Assembly: GCA_039914625.1 (NCBI GenBank) | Contig: JBDSOU010000277.1 | Span: 1 to 23,404, forward strand | From: DATEMK01 sp039914625 | GTDB taxonomy: Bacteria; Bacteroidota; Bacteroidia; AKYH767-A; OLB10 | DNA: 23,404 nucleotides | Direction: 5' to 3' | Part shown: positions 1 to 8,473 of the stretch, piece after piece | Layout: each line of letters opens with the position of its first letter | Numbering within the stretch: the first letter of the stretch is position 1 | Program-made: the position numbers and the translations under genes | Notes under the pieces: generated by a model | The model's input: the letters and a program-made list of their open reading frames with translations, nothing else | The model's database searches: none | Told to the model about the DNA's origin: nothing

Positions 1-310
1 CTAAGCAGTGCTATCAAGTGTTTCAGACTATTTTTGAAATGTGATTATAATCAAGCTGAAATATTAAAATTGATAACATATTTTATGAGGATAAGCAATG
101 GATTTTAATTACACAAAGCATAGACTACGACATTTTGGCAATAAAAATTCAGTTTCGATTCTCATGTTTAAAAACTACCGAACCATTGACTAAGATACTT
201 CTTATTAATCTTTTTGATGAAAAACAGGAGTGAGGATGAATGGGAAAATTGTTATTAGTAAATAGGAATTTTATCCGGTAACCTTAAAACTTAAACGTAA
301 AACCTTAAAC
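1..310. other. Gene-free left edge
   Basis: I see no supportable gene here. A plus-strand frame is open from base 1 to the stop at 106-108 (35 codons) and could be the tail of a gene that starts outside the window, but its residues match nothing I recognise. The rest is AT-rich with frequent stops in all frames. Bases 281-310 hold a short word repeat that abuts the stop codon of the dioxygenase gene. Confidence 0.5.
281..310. repeat. AAACCTTAAAC word repeat at gene end
   Basis: Degenerate tandem words of the type ACCTTAAAAC and TTAAACGTAA end directly at the stop codon of the dioxygenase gene. A very similar run lies at 2255-2280, directly at the stop codon of yidC, and a looser one at 17979-18000. 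No coding function is visible. Confidence 0.55.
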
Positions 311-1447
311 CTATAAATTTCCTCTCAGCTCTTGTTCTCGCTCAATCGCTTCAAACAGCGCTTTAAAATTACCTTTACCAAAAGACTTGGCTCCGCAGCG
401 CTGTATGATTTCAAAAAATACAGTAGGGCGGTCTTGCACAGGCTTGGTAAAAAGCTGCAACAAATAACCTTCTTCATCGCGGTCAATCAGGATATTTAAT
501 TTTTTTATGGCTTCGGTATCTTCATTAATTTTTCCCACACGTTTCCATACATCATCATAATACGTTTCGGGCACATATAGAAATTCAACACCCCGTGAAC
601 GAAGCTCCGTTACCGTTGAAATTATATCATCAGTTGCTATAGCTATATGCTGCACCCCGGCAGCGTGATAAAAATCAAGATACTCTTCTATCTGCGATTT
701 CCTTTTCCCGGCTGCCGGTTCATTAATCGGAAATTTCACAAATCCGCTGCCGTTAGAAACCACCTTGCTCATCAAAGCAGAATATTCTGTTGAAATATCG
801 CTGTCATCAAAAGTGATCAGCAGTTTAAACCCCATTACATCTTCATAAAATTTTACCCACTCATTCATCTTTCCCAATTCCACATTTCCCACGCAATGGT
901 CCACATGTTTTAAACCCACGGGTTTAGTTTGCAATTTGCTTTTCCACGCTTTAAAACCGGGCATAAAAGCGCCTTTATAATTTTTACGTTCCACAAATTT
1001 GTGAATCGTTTCACCATACGTCTTAATGGCAGCTATAACCACTTCACCAAATTCATCCTTTAAGGTAGTGGGTTCAATAACGGCTGTGGCTCCCCGTTTA
1101 ACGGTTTCTTCAAAAGATTTTTTAGCATCGTCCACCCAAAGCGCAAGCACTTTCACCCCGTCACCGTGTTTCAATTGATGTTTTGCAATTTCACTGTCAG
1201 GCTGCAGGGCTGTTGTCAAAACCAACCGGATATTATGCTGCTGCAGCACATAAGAAGCACGTTCGCGCACCCCGGTCTCAGGGCCTGAATATGCAACTAA
1301 TTCATATCCCCATGCCGACTGGTAATAATATGCCGACTGTTTTGCATTGCCCACATAAAATTCAACATGATCGGTTCCGTTAAGCGGAAGAAAGTCTTCT
1401 GCAATTGCAGGGTTGCTTTTTTTCTGAACATCTGTAATAGTTTCCAT
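311..1447 (-). CDS. hppD: 4-hydroxyphenylpyruvate dioxygenase
   Basis: Non-haem Fe(II) enzyme of tyrosine breakdown that converts 4-hydroxyphenylpyruvate to homogentisate in the cytoplasm. The 378 residues are full length for the family and contain both vicinal-oxygen-chelate halves. The iron ligands expected from the family are visible: His184 in the VDHCVGN segment, His267 in VQHIAIA and Glu346 in VFFEIIQR. The C-terminal helix region with RCGAKSFGKGNFKALFEAIE is typical of true HPPDs and separates them from hydroxymandelate synthases less clearly, but overall the match is strong. The ATG start is preceded by a TAnnTTTG box 26 bases upstream, so it probably has its own promoter. No homogentisate dioxygenase lies in the window, so the rest of the pathway must be elsewhere. 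Confidence 0.95.
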   Translation of the reverse strand: METITDVQKKSNPAIAEDFLPLNGTDHVEFYVGNAKQSAYYYQSAWGYELVAYSGPETGVRERASYVLQQHNIRLVLTTALQPDSEIAKHQLKHGDGVKVLALWVDDAKKSFEETVKRGATAVIEPTTLKDEFGEVVIAAIKTYGETIHKFVERKNYKGAFMPGFKAWKSKLQTKPVGLKHVDHCVGNVELGKMNEWVKFYEDVMGFKLLITFDDSDISTEYSALMSKVVSNGSGFVKFPINEPAAGKRKSQIEEYLDFYHAAGVQHIAIATDDIISTVTELRSRGVEFLYVPETYYDDVWKRVGKINEDTEAIKKLNILIDRDEEGYLLQLFTKPVQDRPTVFFEIIQRCGAKSFGKGNFKALFEAIEREQELRGNL

Positions 1448-1472
1448 AGTATGTTTAATTAAAAATATGATA

Positions 1473-1480
1473 CAAAATTA
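1473..1480 (-). promoter_or_regulatory. Predicted -7 box for hppD
   Basis: On the minus strand this reads TAATTTTG, a perfect match to the Bacteroidota TAnnTTTG element, ending 25 bases before the hppD ATG. No TTTG occurs at the usual 19-21 base spacing, so the -33 part is weak. Confidence 0.5.
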
Positions 1481-1542
1481 TGGAAATTTAAGCAGCAGTT
1501 CAGGAAAATTATGACAAATAATAATAACGTTCCGGTTTGTTT

Positions 1543-1640
1543 TTCTCTGCGATTCTCTATTTTATCACTGCGAAACTTTGCGTAAAAGATTTATAACGCA
1601 GAGAACCGCCAGGAGTAAAAAAAATGAGGACCGCAAAGTT
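1543..1640. repeat. Interleaved CTCTGCG / CTTTGCG inverted repeats
   Basis: TTCTCTGCG at 1543-1551 is the exact reverse complement of 1597-1605, and AACTTTGCG at 1574-1582 is the exact reverse complement of 1632-1640. The two pairs interleave (A, B, A', B'), so they cannot be simple nested hairpins; in RNA the topology would be a pseudoknot. The region lies between hppD and the lipoprotein gene and has no reading frame of note. Confidence 0.6.
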
Positions 1641-1674
1641 GAAAACCTTGACACCGCCCCCAAATAACTATCTG

Positions 1675-2172
1675 TTATTTCACCCCATCTTTCAGGGGAA
1701 TCCAACTGGTTTCATCATTAAAAAATGAATCCAGAAATTTTTGAAATGCTTTTATTTCTTTTGGCGCCTGTGGGTCGGCTTCAGCAATGTATTTATATTT
1801 TCCATTGAGTAACGCTTCCGTAATCACCCCGGGGTAATCAGCAATATGAGGATTTCTATAGTCATCATTCATTTCAAGAATTTTATTCTGAGAAATAAAC
1901 TTTTTAATTTCTTCCACTTTTGATTTGTCAAGCTGGGCAGAAAACAAACCAATATTTTTTACATGTTGTTTTCCTTCATAAACAACATACCCGCTTTGAT
2001 AAATCGAGATTTTATACGTAGCACATTTTCCGAAACAGGGAGTCCGTTCAATAGAAGCAAGTAAAATCGTATCCGCAGCGGATGAAGAATCGGTTTGAGA
2101 AACTTTTTCTTTGCTTTTGCAGGAAAAGGAAATAACTATTGAAACAAAGAAAATACTAAAGAGCTTATTCAT
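1675..2172 (-). CDS. DUF6438-like lipoprotein
   Basis: A 165-residue protein of unknown function. The first 17 residues form a lipoprotein signal peptide (MNK, hydrophobic stretch, then FSC) with the lipidated Cys at 18. The mature part contains a segment TPCFGKCATYKISIYQSG (about residues 45-61), in which two cysteines (46 and 50) and the following beta-strand pattern with YEGKQHV resemble the DUF6438 domain found in many Bacteroidota lipoproteins; I name that family from memory. It would sit in the cell envelope. It is flanked by longer intergenic regions and is probably transcribed alone: yidC ends about 110 bases upstream. A 7-bp inverted repeat (1662-1668 with 1674-1680) overlaps its stop codon but lacks a T-run. 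Confidence 0.75.
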   Translation of the reverse strand: MNKLFSIFFVSIVISFSCKSKEKVSQTDSSSAADTILLASIERTPCFGKCATYKISIYQSGYVVYEGKQHVKNIGLFSAQLDKSKVEEIKKFISQNKILEMNDDYRNPHIADYPGVITEALLNGKYKYIAEADPQAPKEIKAFQKFLDSFFNDETSWIPLKDGVK

Positions 2173-2254
2173 ATTTAATTGTTAATTGAAAACTAAATTT
2201 TACTGTGTTCTATCCTCAAAAAAGTTTCCTCCTGAATGACAACGGAGTGTAACG

Positions 2255-2280
2255 AAAACTTTAAACTTTAAACCTTAAAC
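2255..2280. repeat. AAACTTTAAACCTTAAAC word repeat at yidC end
   Basis: Three near-copies of the word AACTTTAA / AACCTTAAAC sit directly downstream of the yidC stop codon. It closely resembles 281-310, which occupies the same place behind hppD. Confidence 0.55.
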
Positions 2281-4122
2281 TTACTTTTTCGGCAATTGGT
2301 AACCCTTTTGCTTTGCCATATCTTCAAGCCGCTGCTGGAATTTCGATTTCTTAAAAGGCTGTTTCTTTTTCTCCTGTATTTTCTTGTGGATTTCGTCCTC
2401 GTTAACAAATGCTTTGAAAAGATATTGCTGTCCTAACCCGCACAGATTGCTCAGGAAATAGTAATAGCTCAAGGCGGCAGAATAACTATTGAGTGCTCCC
2501 AGGAATATAATCGGTGTAAGGTACATCATCCATTTCATTTGCGGATTTGCAGCAGTGGTCATTTGCATATTGATTGCAGTAAACAGCAGGGTAGAAGCGG
2601 TCATCAGTAATGTAAATAAGCTCACATGGTTTCCATACCACGGAATTGTAAAAGGCAGGGTGGCTATCGAATCATAAGTAGAAAGATCCTTTGCCCAGAG
2701 AAAATGCTGCTGGCGCAATTCAATCGAAGCAGGAAAGAAACTGAACATGGCAAAAAGAATAGGAATTTGCAATACAGCGGGGATACAACCTCCCAGCGGA
2801 TTTACACCGGCACGTTTGTAAAGGGCCATCAGTTCCTGCTGTTTTTTCATTGCATCATCAGGGTATTTCAGGTTCAGTTCAGTCACTTCCGGCTGCAGTA
2901 CTTTCATTTTTGCCTGTGAAAGAAAGGAGCGGTAAGTGAGAGGCAACAGTAATATCCTGATCATAATGGTGAGGATAAGAATGATAATTCCGTAATTAAT
3001 ATTAAAGCTGTTGAGCCAGTTAAAAACAGGAATTACTAACCAGCGGTTTACAAATCCGAAAAATCCCAGCTTAATTATTTTTTCAAGATCAAGGTCCATT
3101 TTTTTTAATGTCTGAAAATGGTTTGGACCAAAATAAAAATCCATTGCATACGTTTCTTCGGTTTTATGAGAAAACGGTAACCGGAAGCTTGCCTTGAAAT
3201 CCTTTACATATTCCGTGGAAGGTTCATCAGTATGAGTTGCAATTTTAGAACTCTCAAAACCATCTTTTGAAATAAGAATGGATGAAAAAAATTGCTGCTT
3301 GAATGCAACCCATTTAATTTTTGTGTTCAGGTCTTTTTGTTCATCACTTCCTTCCGAAATATTTTCTACAGCATCATTCAGGTATTTATAATAAATCGAG
3401 GCATATTGTCTTTCGGTTTCCATGGTGCGCTCCTGCTTTAACAAAGTTTGGTGCCAGTCCAGGTCAATAAAAGCGTTGTTCGCTGCAATAAGATCATTAA
3501 ATCCATTCATCTTAATTGAAAACTTCAGCAAATAACTGTCATCACTAAGAGCGTAATTATATTCAATGTACTTATTTTCTCCGGCATTGAGCCGCAGCAC
3601 CAGTTCTTTTTTTGCACCGGGATTGACAGCAGTAAAAAAAAGATTGTTTGTTGAAATAATTCTGTTCTGTGAAAAGAAATTTAATCCAAAGACAGTTGAA
3701 TCGCCTTCAAAAAGAATGAGCGGCCGTCCTTCAAATGATTTGTATTGTTTCAGCTGCAGCGAAGTAATATGCCCTCCTTTAGAAGCTATTTTCACCCGCA
3801 TAAAATTATTTTCGATTACATAAAAATCATTTGTACCTGAGGCAGCATGGGCAAACGATCCTAACTGCTGTTCCATCGCAATAGCTTTTGCAGAATCATT
3901 TTGCAGGGCTGTATCGGCAACTGCAGCTACCTGCTGTTGCTGTTGCTGCTGTTGTTGTTTTAGCTGGTATAAATTTATTGAATCTTTTGTTTTTTCAACC
4001 AATGCTATAGAATCCTGCTGGCGCATGGCTTCAAGTTGTTCTTTGCCTGGCTGGTTCCAGAGGCTGAAGCCGATAAGTAGCGCTCCCATCAATAAAAGCC
4101 CTATGATTGAATTACGATCCAT
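2281..4122 (-). CDS. yidC: Membrane protein insertase YidC
   Basis: Inserts and folds inner-membrane proteins, alone or with SecYEG. The 613-residue length, the N-terminal anchor (residues 5-20), a large periplasmic domain (roughly 95-345) and the C-terminal insertase region mark the Gram-negative type. The insertase core shows the conserved arginine in IRILLLPLTYRSF, the cytoplasmic helical segment LKYPDDAMKKQQELMALYK and the GVNPLGGCIPAVLQIPILFAMF segment, followed by further membrane segments and a basic tail (KKKQPFKKSKFQQR). Odd point: right after the anchor there is a run of nine glutamines (codons at 3931-3957, mixed CAA and CAG). The gene has its own candidate promoter and a 93-base gap from the aminotransferase gene upstream, so it need not be part of that operon. 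Confidence 0.97.
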   Translation of the reverse strand: MDRNSIIGLLLMGALLIGFSLWNQPGKEQLEAMRQQDSIALVEKTKDSINLYQLKQQQQQQQQQVAAVADTALQNDSAKAIAMEQQLGSFAHAASGTNDFYVIENNFMRVKIASKGGHITSLQLKQYKSFEGRPLILFEGDSTVFGLNFFSQNRIISTNNLFFTAVNPGAKKELVLRLNAGENKYIEYNYALSDDSYLLKFSIKMNGFNDLIAANNAFIDLDWHQTLLKQERTMETERQYASIYYKYLNDAVENISEGSDEQKDLNTKIKWVAFKQQFFSSILISKDGFESSKIATHTDEPSTEYVKDFKASFRLPFSHKTEETYAMDFYFGPNHFQTLKKMDLDLEKIIKLGFFGFVNRWLVIPVFNWLNSFNINYGIIILILTIMIRILLLPLTYRSFLSQAKMKVLQPEVTELNLKYPDDAMKKQQELMALYKRAGVNPLGGCIPAVLQIPILFAMFSFFPASIELRQQHFLWAKDLSTYDSIATLPFTIPWYGNHVSLFTLLMTASTLLFTAINMQMTTAANPQMKWMMYLTPIIFLGALNSYSAALSYYYFLSNLCGLGQQYLFKAFVNEDEIHKKIQEKKKQPFKKSKFQQRLEDMAKQKGYQLPKK

Positions 4123-4142
4123 TGAAAATTAGTGTGTGCGGA

Positions 4143-4150
4143 CAAAGATA
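4143..4150 (-). promoter_or_regulatory. Predicted -7 box for yidC
   Basis: Minus-strand TATCTTTG matches TAnnTTTG perfectly and lies 20 bases before the yidC ATG. No matching TTTG was found 19 bases upstream. Confidence 0.5.
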
Positions 4151-4215
4151 GAAAAAGAGTTTCGGGTTTAGAGTTTTATGTCCCCGGAAGGGCATAACAA
4201 GGGAAGTAAAAGTAT

Positions 4216-5061
4216 TCAATACTGAAATCCGGTTAAAGCCATTTTCCACAGTTTTTCAGTAGCATCGTTCGCATATTTTTGCGCCCCGAATTTTTTCACC
4301 CATCGTATTCCTTCTATTACATTGGTTAAAAAAATTTCATCAGCGTTGAAAATGTCTGCCATTTGAAGCGGCTTCTCACTGTAACCTGTTTTTTTCTTTT
4401 CACAGATTCTCAAAATATTTTTTCGCATAACCCCATTCACTCCGCACTCAATGACAGGAGGAGTGATAATGATTTTGTTTTTTATTATAAAAATATTCGA
4501 GCTGACGGCCTCCGCAATATTTCCATCCGTATTCAGAATAAGGCAATCATCAAAATTATTTTCATTTGCAAAAATTCCGGCAAGAACATACGTAAGGCTG
4601 TTTGATGTTTTGAAATTGGACACACGACTCTTTGACTTTTGGATTTCGGAATAAATACCGACAGACAACCCTTTTTTACTTAAACGGTTAGTATATTTCT
4701 TTATTTTTTCAGCAACAATAACAAAGCCGGGTAAATTGTTTTCCGGGGTGTAATAACCTCCTTCATTCCTGTAAACCTGCAGCCGGATTCTGGCATCCCC
4801 GATAACTTTATTTTTCTTAACAAGATCAGAAATTTGTTTTTGAAAATATGTTGAGGAAAATTTTTCAGGAATTTTCATTTTCAAAAATCTCATCCCATTC
4901 AGCAAACGGTCAAGATGATCTTCAATAAAAAGAATTTTTTTATCATGCCATCTCATGGTTTCGAATAACGCATCGCCATAACAAAAGGCACGATTGGTTA
5001 CTTTAAAAAGGGGAGTATCGGCAGCAATTATTTTTTCGTTAAAATTTGTAAAGGAACTCAT
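4216..5061 (-). CDS. Class IV PLP aminotransferase (PabC/IlvE-like)
   Basis: A 281-residue fold-type IV PLP enzyme. Signs are the N-terminal NRAFCYGDALFETMRW, the pyridoxal lysine in SNFKTSNSLTYVLA (Lys151), the IAEAVSSNIF segment that binds cofactor phosphate, and the late DEIFLTNVIEGIRWV. The family covers branched-chain aminotransferase, D-amino acid aminotransferase and 4-amino-4-deoxychorismate lyase. The divergent N-terminus, short length and absence of the usual branched-chain substrate motifs favour a PabC-like lyase for folate synthesis, but the sequence alone does not decide it. It starts 2 bases after the gmhB-like stop, so it is the third gene of the rhomboid operon. Confidence 0.8.
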   Translation of the reverse strand: MSSFTNFNEKIIAADTPLFKVTNRAFCYGDALFETMRWHDKKILFIEDHLDRLLNGMRFLKMKIPEKFSSTYFQKQISDLVKKNKVIGDARIRLQVYRNEGGYYTPENNLPGFVIVAEKIKKYTNRLSKKGLSVGIYSEIQKSKSRVSNFKTSNSLTYVLAGIFANENNFDDCLILNTDGNIAEAVSSNIFIIKNKIIITPPVIECGVNGVMRKNILRICEKKKTGYSEKPLQMADIFNADEIFLTNVIEGIRWVKKFGAQKYANDATEKLWKMALTGFQY

Positions 5062-5063
5062 GG

Positions 5064-5546
5064 TTATTGAATCAAATGCAAAATGGTTTTCAGGTCCGTA
5101 TCGGACTCCACTTTAATTCCTTTCACATGTACCTTTTCTCCGGCTTCAATATCACGGTCGCGGTCTCCTATAAAATAAGATTGAAATGGATCAATATCAA
5201 ATCTTGCAATGGCTTTTTCAAGCAATAAAGAATCCGGTTTGCGGCAAATACACCTTCCGGTTTCTGTGTAATGAGGGCAATAATAAATTTCTGTAATCCG
5301 AATATCTTTTAAACTGAACTGTTTCAGCATGTAGTTATGCACTTGCTCCACATCTTGATGGGTATAAACATTTCGGGCAATTCCGGCCTGGTTGCTGATC
5401 ACGATCAACAAATAGTTTTTATCATGCAAAATTTTTAGTGCTTCGAAAATTCCGTCAGTAAAAACAAAATCTTCAATTCGAAAAGTATAAGATGCATTAT
5501 CTTTATTCAGCACACCATCCCTGTCAAGAAATACTGCTTTATTCAT
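5064..5546 (-). CDS. gmhB: D,D-heptose 1,7-bisphosphate phosphatase-like HAD enzyme
   Basis: A 160-residue HAD-IIIA phosphatase. DRDGVLN (8-14) carries the nucleophile and acid/base aspartates, SNQAGIAR (51-58) is motif II, and GDRDRDIEAG (about 127-136) gives the magnesium-binding acids. A zinc-site pattern Cys90-x-His92 ... Cys99-x-Cys101, followed by RKP, is typical of GmhB and the related histidinol-phosphatases. The likely role is removal of the C7 phosphate during ADP-heptose synthesis for lipopolysaccharide; histidinol phosphatase is the alternative. No other heptose gene is nearby. Its ATG overlaps the rhomboid stop (ATGA), so the two are translationally coupled. Confidence 0.85.
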   Translation of the reverse strand: MNKAVFLDRDGVLNKDNASYTFRIEDFVFTDGIFEALKILHDKNYLLIVISNQAGIARNVYTHQDVEQVHNYMLKQFSLKDIRITEIYYCPHYTETGRCICRKPDSLLLEKAIARFDIDPFQSYFIGDRDRDIEAGEKVHVKGIKVESDTDLKTILHLIQ

Positions 5547-6163
5547 AAATTATTTGAAGAGCTGAAATTCATCAATTGATCCAGAAAATAAAGTCCGAGA
5601 GATGGTTTTAATCCAATGGTGAATACAACTCCGAAAATAGCCCCCCATAAATGTGCATCATGATTAATATTATCACCGCCTTTTTTCCCCATATAATATT
5701 CATAACCTACGTACAGCACAGCCATTATGATAGCAGGCATTTTAATGAAATAAACATACACACTTCCTAAAGGGTTAAATATAACCGAAGCAAACAACAC
5801 AGCAGCAACAGCCCCCGAAGCGCCAAGAGCATTGTAATTGAAATCATTTTTATGCCTGGCATAGCTGGGCACAATAGAAATTATAAGCGCACCTATATAA
5901 AGGATCAAATAATATAATTGTGCATGTTCAGCAAATACCTGCCCGAAATAAATTTCAACTGCGCTGCCGAAACTGTAGAATACAAACATATTTATAAACA
6001 GGTGCATGAAGTCAGCGTGTATTAATCCGCTGCTTATAAAACGGAACCATTCCTTATTGTGCAGAACTTTATAAGGATTAAAAATCAGTTTACCCATCAA
6101 AGCCTGGTTTGAAAATGCCATGAGCGAGGTAATAACGGTAATAATGATGATAGCTAAAGTCAT
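5543..6163 (-). CDS. Rhomboid family intramembrane serine protease
   Basis: A 206-residue polytopic membrane protein that should cleave membrane-anchored substrates within the bilayer. The catalytic dyad is visible: Ser116 in GASGAV and His171 in AHLWGAIFG. The HADFMHLFINMFVF segment (49-62) carries the conserved His and Asn of the oxyanion region. Hydrophobic stretches near 2-16, 50-66, 83-100, 112-130, 140-157 and 170-186 fit a six-helix core. It is the first gene of an operon with the phosphatase and aminotransferase, which gives no clue to its substrate. A TAnnTTTG box precedes it. Confidence 0.93.
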   Translation of the reverse strand: MTLAIIIITVITSLMAFSNQALMGKLIFNPYKVLHNKEWFRFISSGLIHADFMHLFINMFVFYSFGSAVEIYFGQVFAEHAQLYYLILYIGALIISIVPSYARHKNDFNYNALGASGAVAAVLFASVIFNPLGSVYVYFIKMPAIIMAVLYVGYEYYMGKKGGDNINHDAHLWGAIFGVVFTIGLKPSLGLYFLDQLMNFSSSNNL

Positions 6164-6179
6164 GATAATAAAGTTGCGT

Positions 6180-6187
6180 CAAAGGTA
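6180..6187 (-). promoter_or_regulatory. Predicted -7 box for rhomboid operon
   Basis: Minus-strand TACCTTTG is a perfect TAnnTTTG match, 16 bases before the rhomboid ATG. The divergent comEC gene starts 77 bases away on the other strand. Confidence 0.5.
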
Positions 6188-6263
6188 GAGAAATTGATAA
6201 AAACTTTTCGGGTAAAAAATTTCAATAAATATTTTTTATTTTTAACCCCTTAAAAGTTTAACT

Positions 6264-8378
6264 ATGCGTATTTGGAACCAGATGCCTTTATTTCGTCTGT
6301 TAATTCCTTTTATAACAGGAATATTGATCGAAATTTTTTGCCCGTTTCAGATTGAAATTCTTCTTTGGATACTACCCGTTTTCTTATTCATTATTTCACT
6401 TTTTACATTTATAAAAAAAATTTACAGGAAAGTAAGTATTCGATGGATATATGGTGCTGCACTGAATTTCTGCGTATTTATTCTTGGAGTTTTACTGACA
6501 TGGCTGCATACTGAAAAAAATGAAAGCAGCCATTTTTCTTATTCATTTCCTGCAAAGGAATATATCGGTGTACTTGCTGACCAATTGCATGAAAAGAAAA
6601 ATTCTTATAAAACTATTGTAGAATTAAAATCCATCAGGCTTAAGGACGGTGATTGGAAAAATGTAACCGGAAAAGTTTTGATTTACCTTGCAATGGATAC
6701 CGCTTCTGCAAAATTGAAGTACGGAGATGTAATTATGTTTGCTGCATTACCGAAGGAAGTTGATCCGCCCAAAAACCCGGAACAATTTAATTACAAAAGA
6801 TTTCTTTCTTTTCATAATGTATATCACCAGGTTTATCTTGCAGGAAATAAATGGAAAAGTTTAAATTATAATGAAGGAAATGCGTTGCGTAAATTCAGTT
6901 TTGATTTGCGCGATAGATTAGTGGATATTTTCAAAACAAGAATTATTCGCGAACAAGAGTATGGAGTGGCTTCAGCATTAGTATTAGGTTATGAAGATAA
7001 TATTGATGCAGAACTCATCAATGCATATTCCAACGCAGGGGCATTGCATGTTTTGTCTGTGTCCGGCATGCATGTAGGAATTATTTTTCTTGTTTTTAGC
7101 TGGATGCTAAGCTGGATGGATAAAAGCAAATGGTTGCGGCATTTGAAATTTATTGTCCTGCTTTTATTTATCTGGTTCTATGCAATGCTCACCGGGTTTT
7201 CTCCCGCGGTGCTCCGTTCAGCAATGATGATTACTGTTGTAATTATCGGCAGCTGGAGCAAGAGTAGTTCGAATATTTTCAATACCCTCATTGTTTCAGT
7301 TTTTGCATTGCTCCTTTATAATCCTTACTATATTACAGAAGTGGGATTTCAATTAAGCTATCTTGCTGTTTTCGGAATTTGTTATTTGCATCCAATGATT
7401 GCTAAATGGTTTGAACCTTCCAATTGGTTGGTATATAGTATCTGGCAAATAACCTCTGTTTCTATAAGTGCACAATTGATGACCTTTCCTCTCGGGCTTT
7501 TATATTTCCATCAATTCCCGAATTTATTTTTTATTTCCAACATTGTTGTAATTCCGCTCTCAACTGTTATAATTTACATTTCAATCCTGCTCTTATTTAC
7601 TTCATGGATCCCGGTGTTCTCTACGTACCTGGCGGTCACATGTTTTGGATTGCTGTATGCTTTAAATAACTCAGTTCTTTTTGTTGAAAAAATTCCATTT
7701 TCAATTGTTCCCGATATTTCGATATCAGTTTTTGAAACATGGATTATTTATTTGTTAATGGCACTATTTATTTTTTTTCTTGTTTACAAGCGCCCGATTT
7801 TTCTCATTTCAGGATTAAGTTTGGTTATAGTTTTATGTACGGGACAATTGTTGGAAAGTATTTCAATTAACAGTCAGAAAAAATTTATTGTTTATGATAT
7901 TCCGAAACAAACGGCTATTGAATTAGTTGCTTCAACTGAAAATATTTTTATTGCTCCCCGTGATTTAATTAATGATAAAAGCAGAATGATGTTTAATATT
8001 TTACATAATCGGTGGCTGCTGGGTTTGAATCAGACAACTAATATTGATTCTTCAAAAATCAGTTTGAAAAATGATAAGTACATTGTAAAAAATAATTTTG
8101 TTCAGTTTTTTAATAAGAAGGTTTTGATTCTGAAAAATAAATTTATTGTTCAAAATAAAAAAACAGTAAAAGAAAAGCTGAAACTTGATTATCTTATTCT
8201 TTCCGGAAATAATTATCAAAAATTAGAGGATATTATTAATTATTTCGACTTCAAGCTATTGATTATTGATTCTTCGAATTCATTGTGGAGAGCGGAAAAA
8301 GTCATCAAGAAATGCCGCGAGCAGCACATAAATTACTTTTCGGTTCCCCATAACGGAGCTTATGTGGCAGATATTTAG
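6264..8378 (+). CDS. comEC: ComEC/Rec2-type DNA uptake channel
   Basis: Polytopic inner-membrane protein that forms the channel for single-stranded DNA during transformation. The 704 residues contain an N-terminal membrane hairpin and a DUF4131-like soluble domain (about 60-200), then the competence core beginning near 235 with GYEDNIDAELINAYSNAG, ALHVLSVSGMHVGIIF and the LTGFSPAVLRSAMMI segment, and many hydrophobic helices to about residue 525. The C-terminal 180 residues are soluble but do not show the HxHxDH signature of a metallo-beta-lactamase-like domain, so this domain is missing or degenerate, as I recall for other Bacteroidota ComECs of about 700 residues. The ATG at 6264 is preceded by A/T-rich sequence without a Shine-Dalgarno site. 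Confidence 0.93.
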   Translation: MRIWNQMPLFRLLIPFITGILIEIFCPFQIEILLWILPVFLFIISLFTFIKKIYRKVSIRWIYGAALNFCVFILGVLLTWLHTEKNESSHFSYSFPAKEYIGVLADQLHEKKNSYKTIVELKSIRLKDGDWKNVTGKVLIYLAMDTASAKLKYGDVIMFAALPKEVDPPKNPEQFNYKRFLSFHNVYHQVYLAGNKWKSLNYNEGNALRKFSFDLRDRLVDIFKTRIIREQEYGVASALVLGYEDNIDAELINAYSNAGALHVLSVSGMHVGIIFLVFSWMLSWMDKSKWLRHLKFIVLLLFIWFYAMLTGFSPAVLRSAMMITVVIIGSWSKSSSNIFNTLIVSVFALLLYNPYYITEVGFQLSYLAVFGICYLHPMIAKWFEPSNWLVYSIWQITSVSISAQLMTFPLGLLYFHQFPNLFFISNIVVIPLSTVIIYISILLLFTSWIPVFSTYLAVTCFGLLYALNNSVLFVEKIPFSIVPDISISVFETWIIYLLMALFIFFLVYKRPIFLISGLSLVIVLCTGQLLESISINSQKKFIVYDIPKQTAIELVASTENIFIAPRDLINDKSRMMFNILHNRWLLGLNQTTNIDSSKISLKNDKYIVKNNFVQFFNKKVLILKNKFIVQNKKTVKEKLKLDYLILSGNNYQKLEDIINYFDFKLLIIDSSNSLWRAEKVIKKCREQHINYFSVPHNGAYVADI

Positions 8379-8430
8379 GATTTCAAATTATTTTTTTATC
8401 CGGTTAAGGCATATTGATGAAAAGGATTTT

Positions 8431-8438
8431 TATTTTTG
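8431..8438 (+). promoter_or_regulatory. Predicted -7 box for recQ
   Basis: TATTTTTG is a perfect TAnnTTTG match 36 bases before the recQ TTG start, within the 95-base comEC-recQ gap. No clear -33 element. Confidence 0.45.
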
Positions 8439-8473
8439 ACAGATATTAAAGTTCATTTTAATTTCTTTTTAAC

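Noticed and set aside
1..108. Open plus-strand frame at the left edge (35 codons)
   Set aside because: Could be a gene tail, but length is within chance for an edge and no motif is recognisable.
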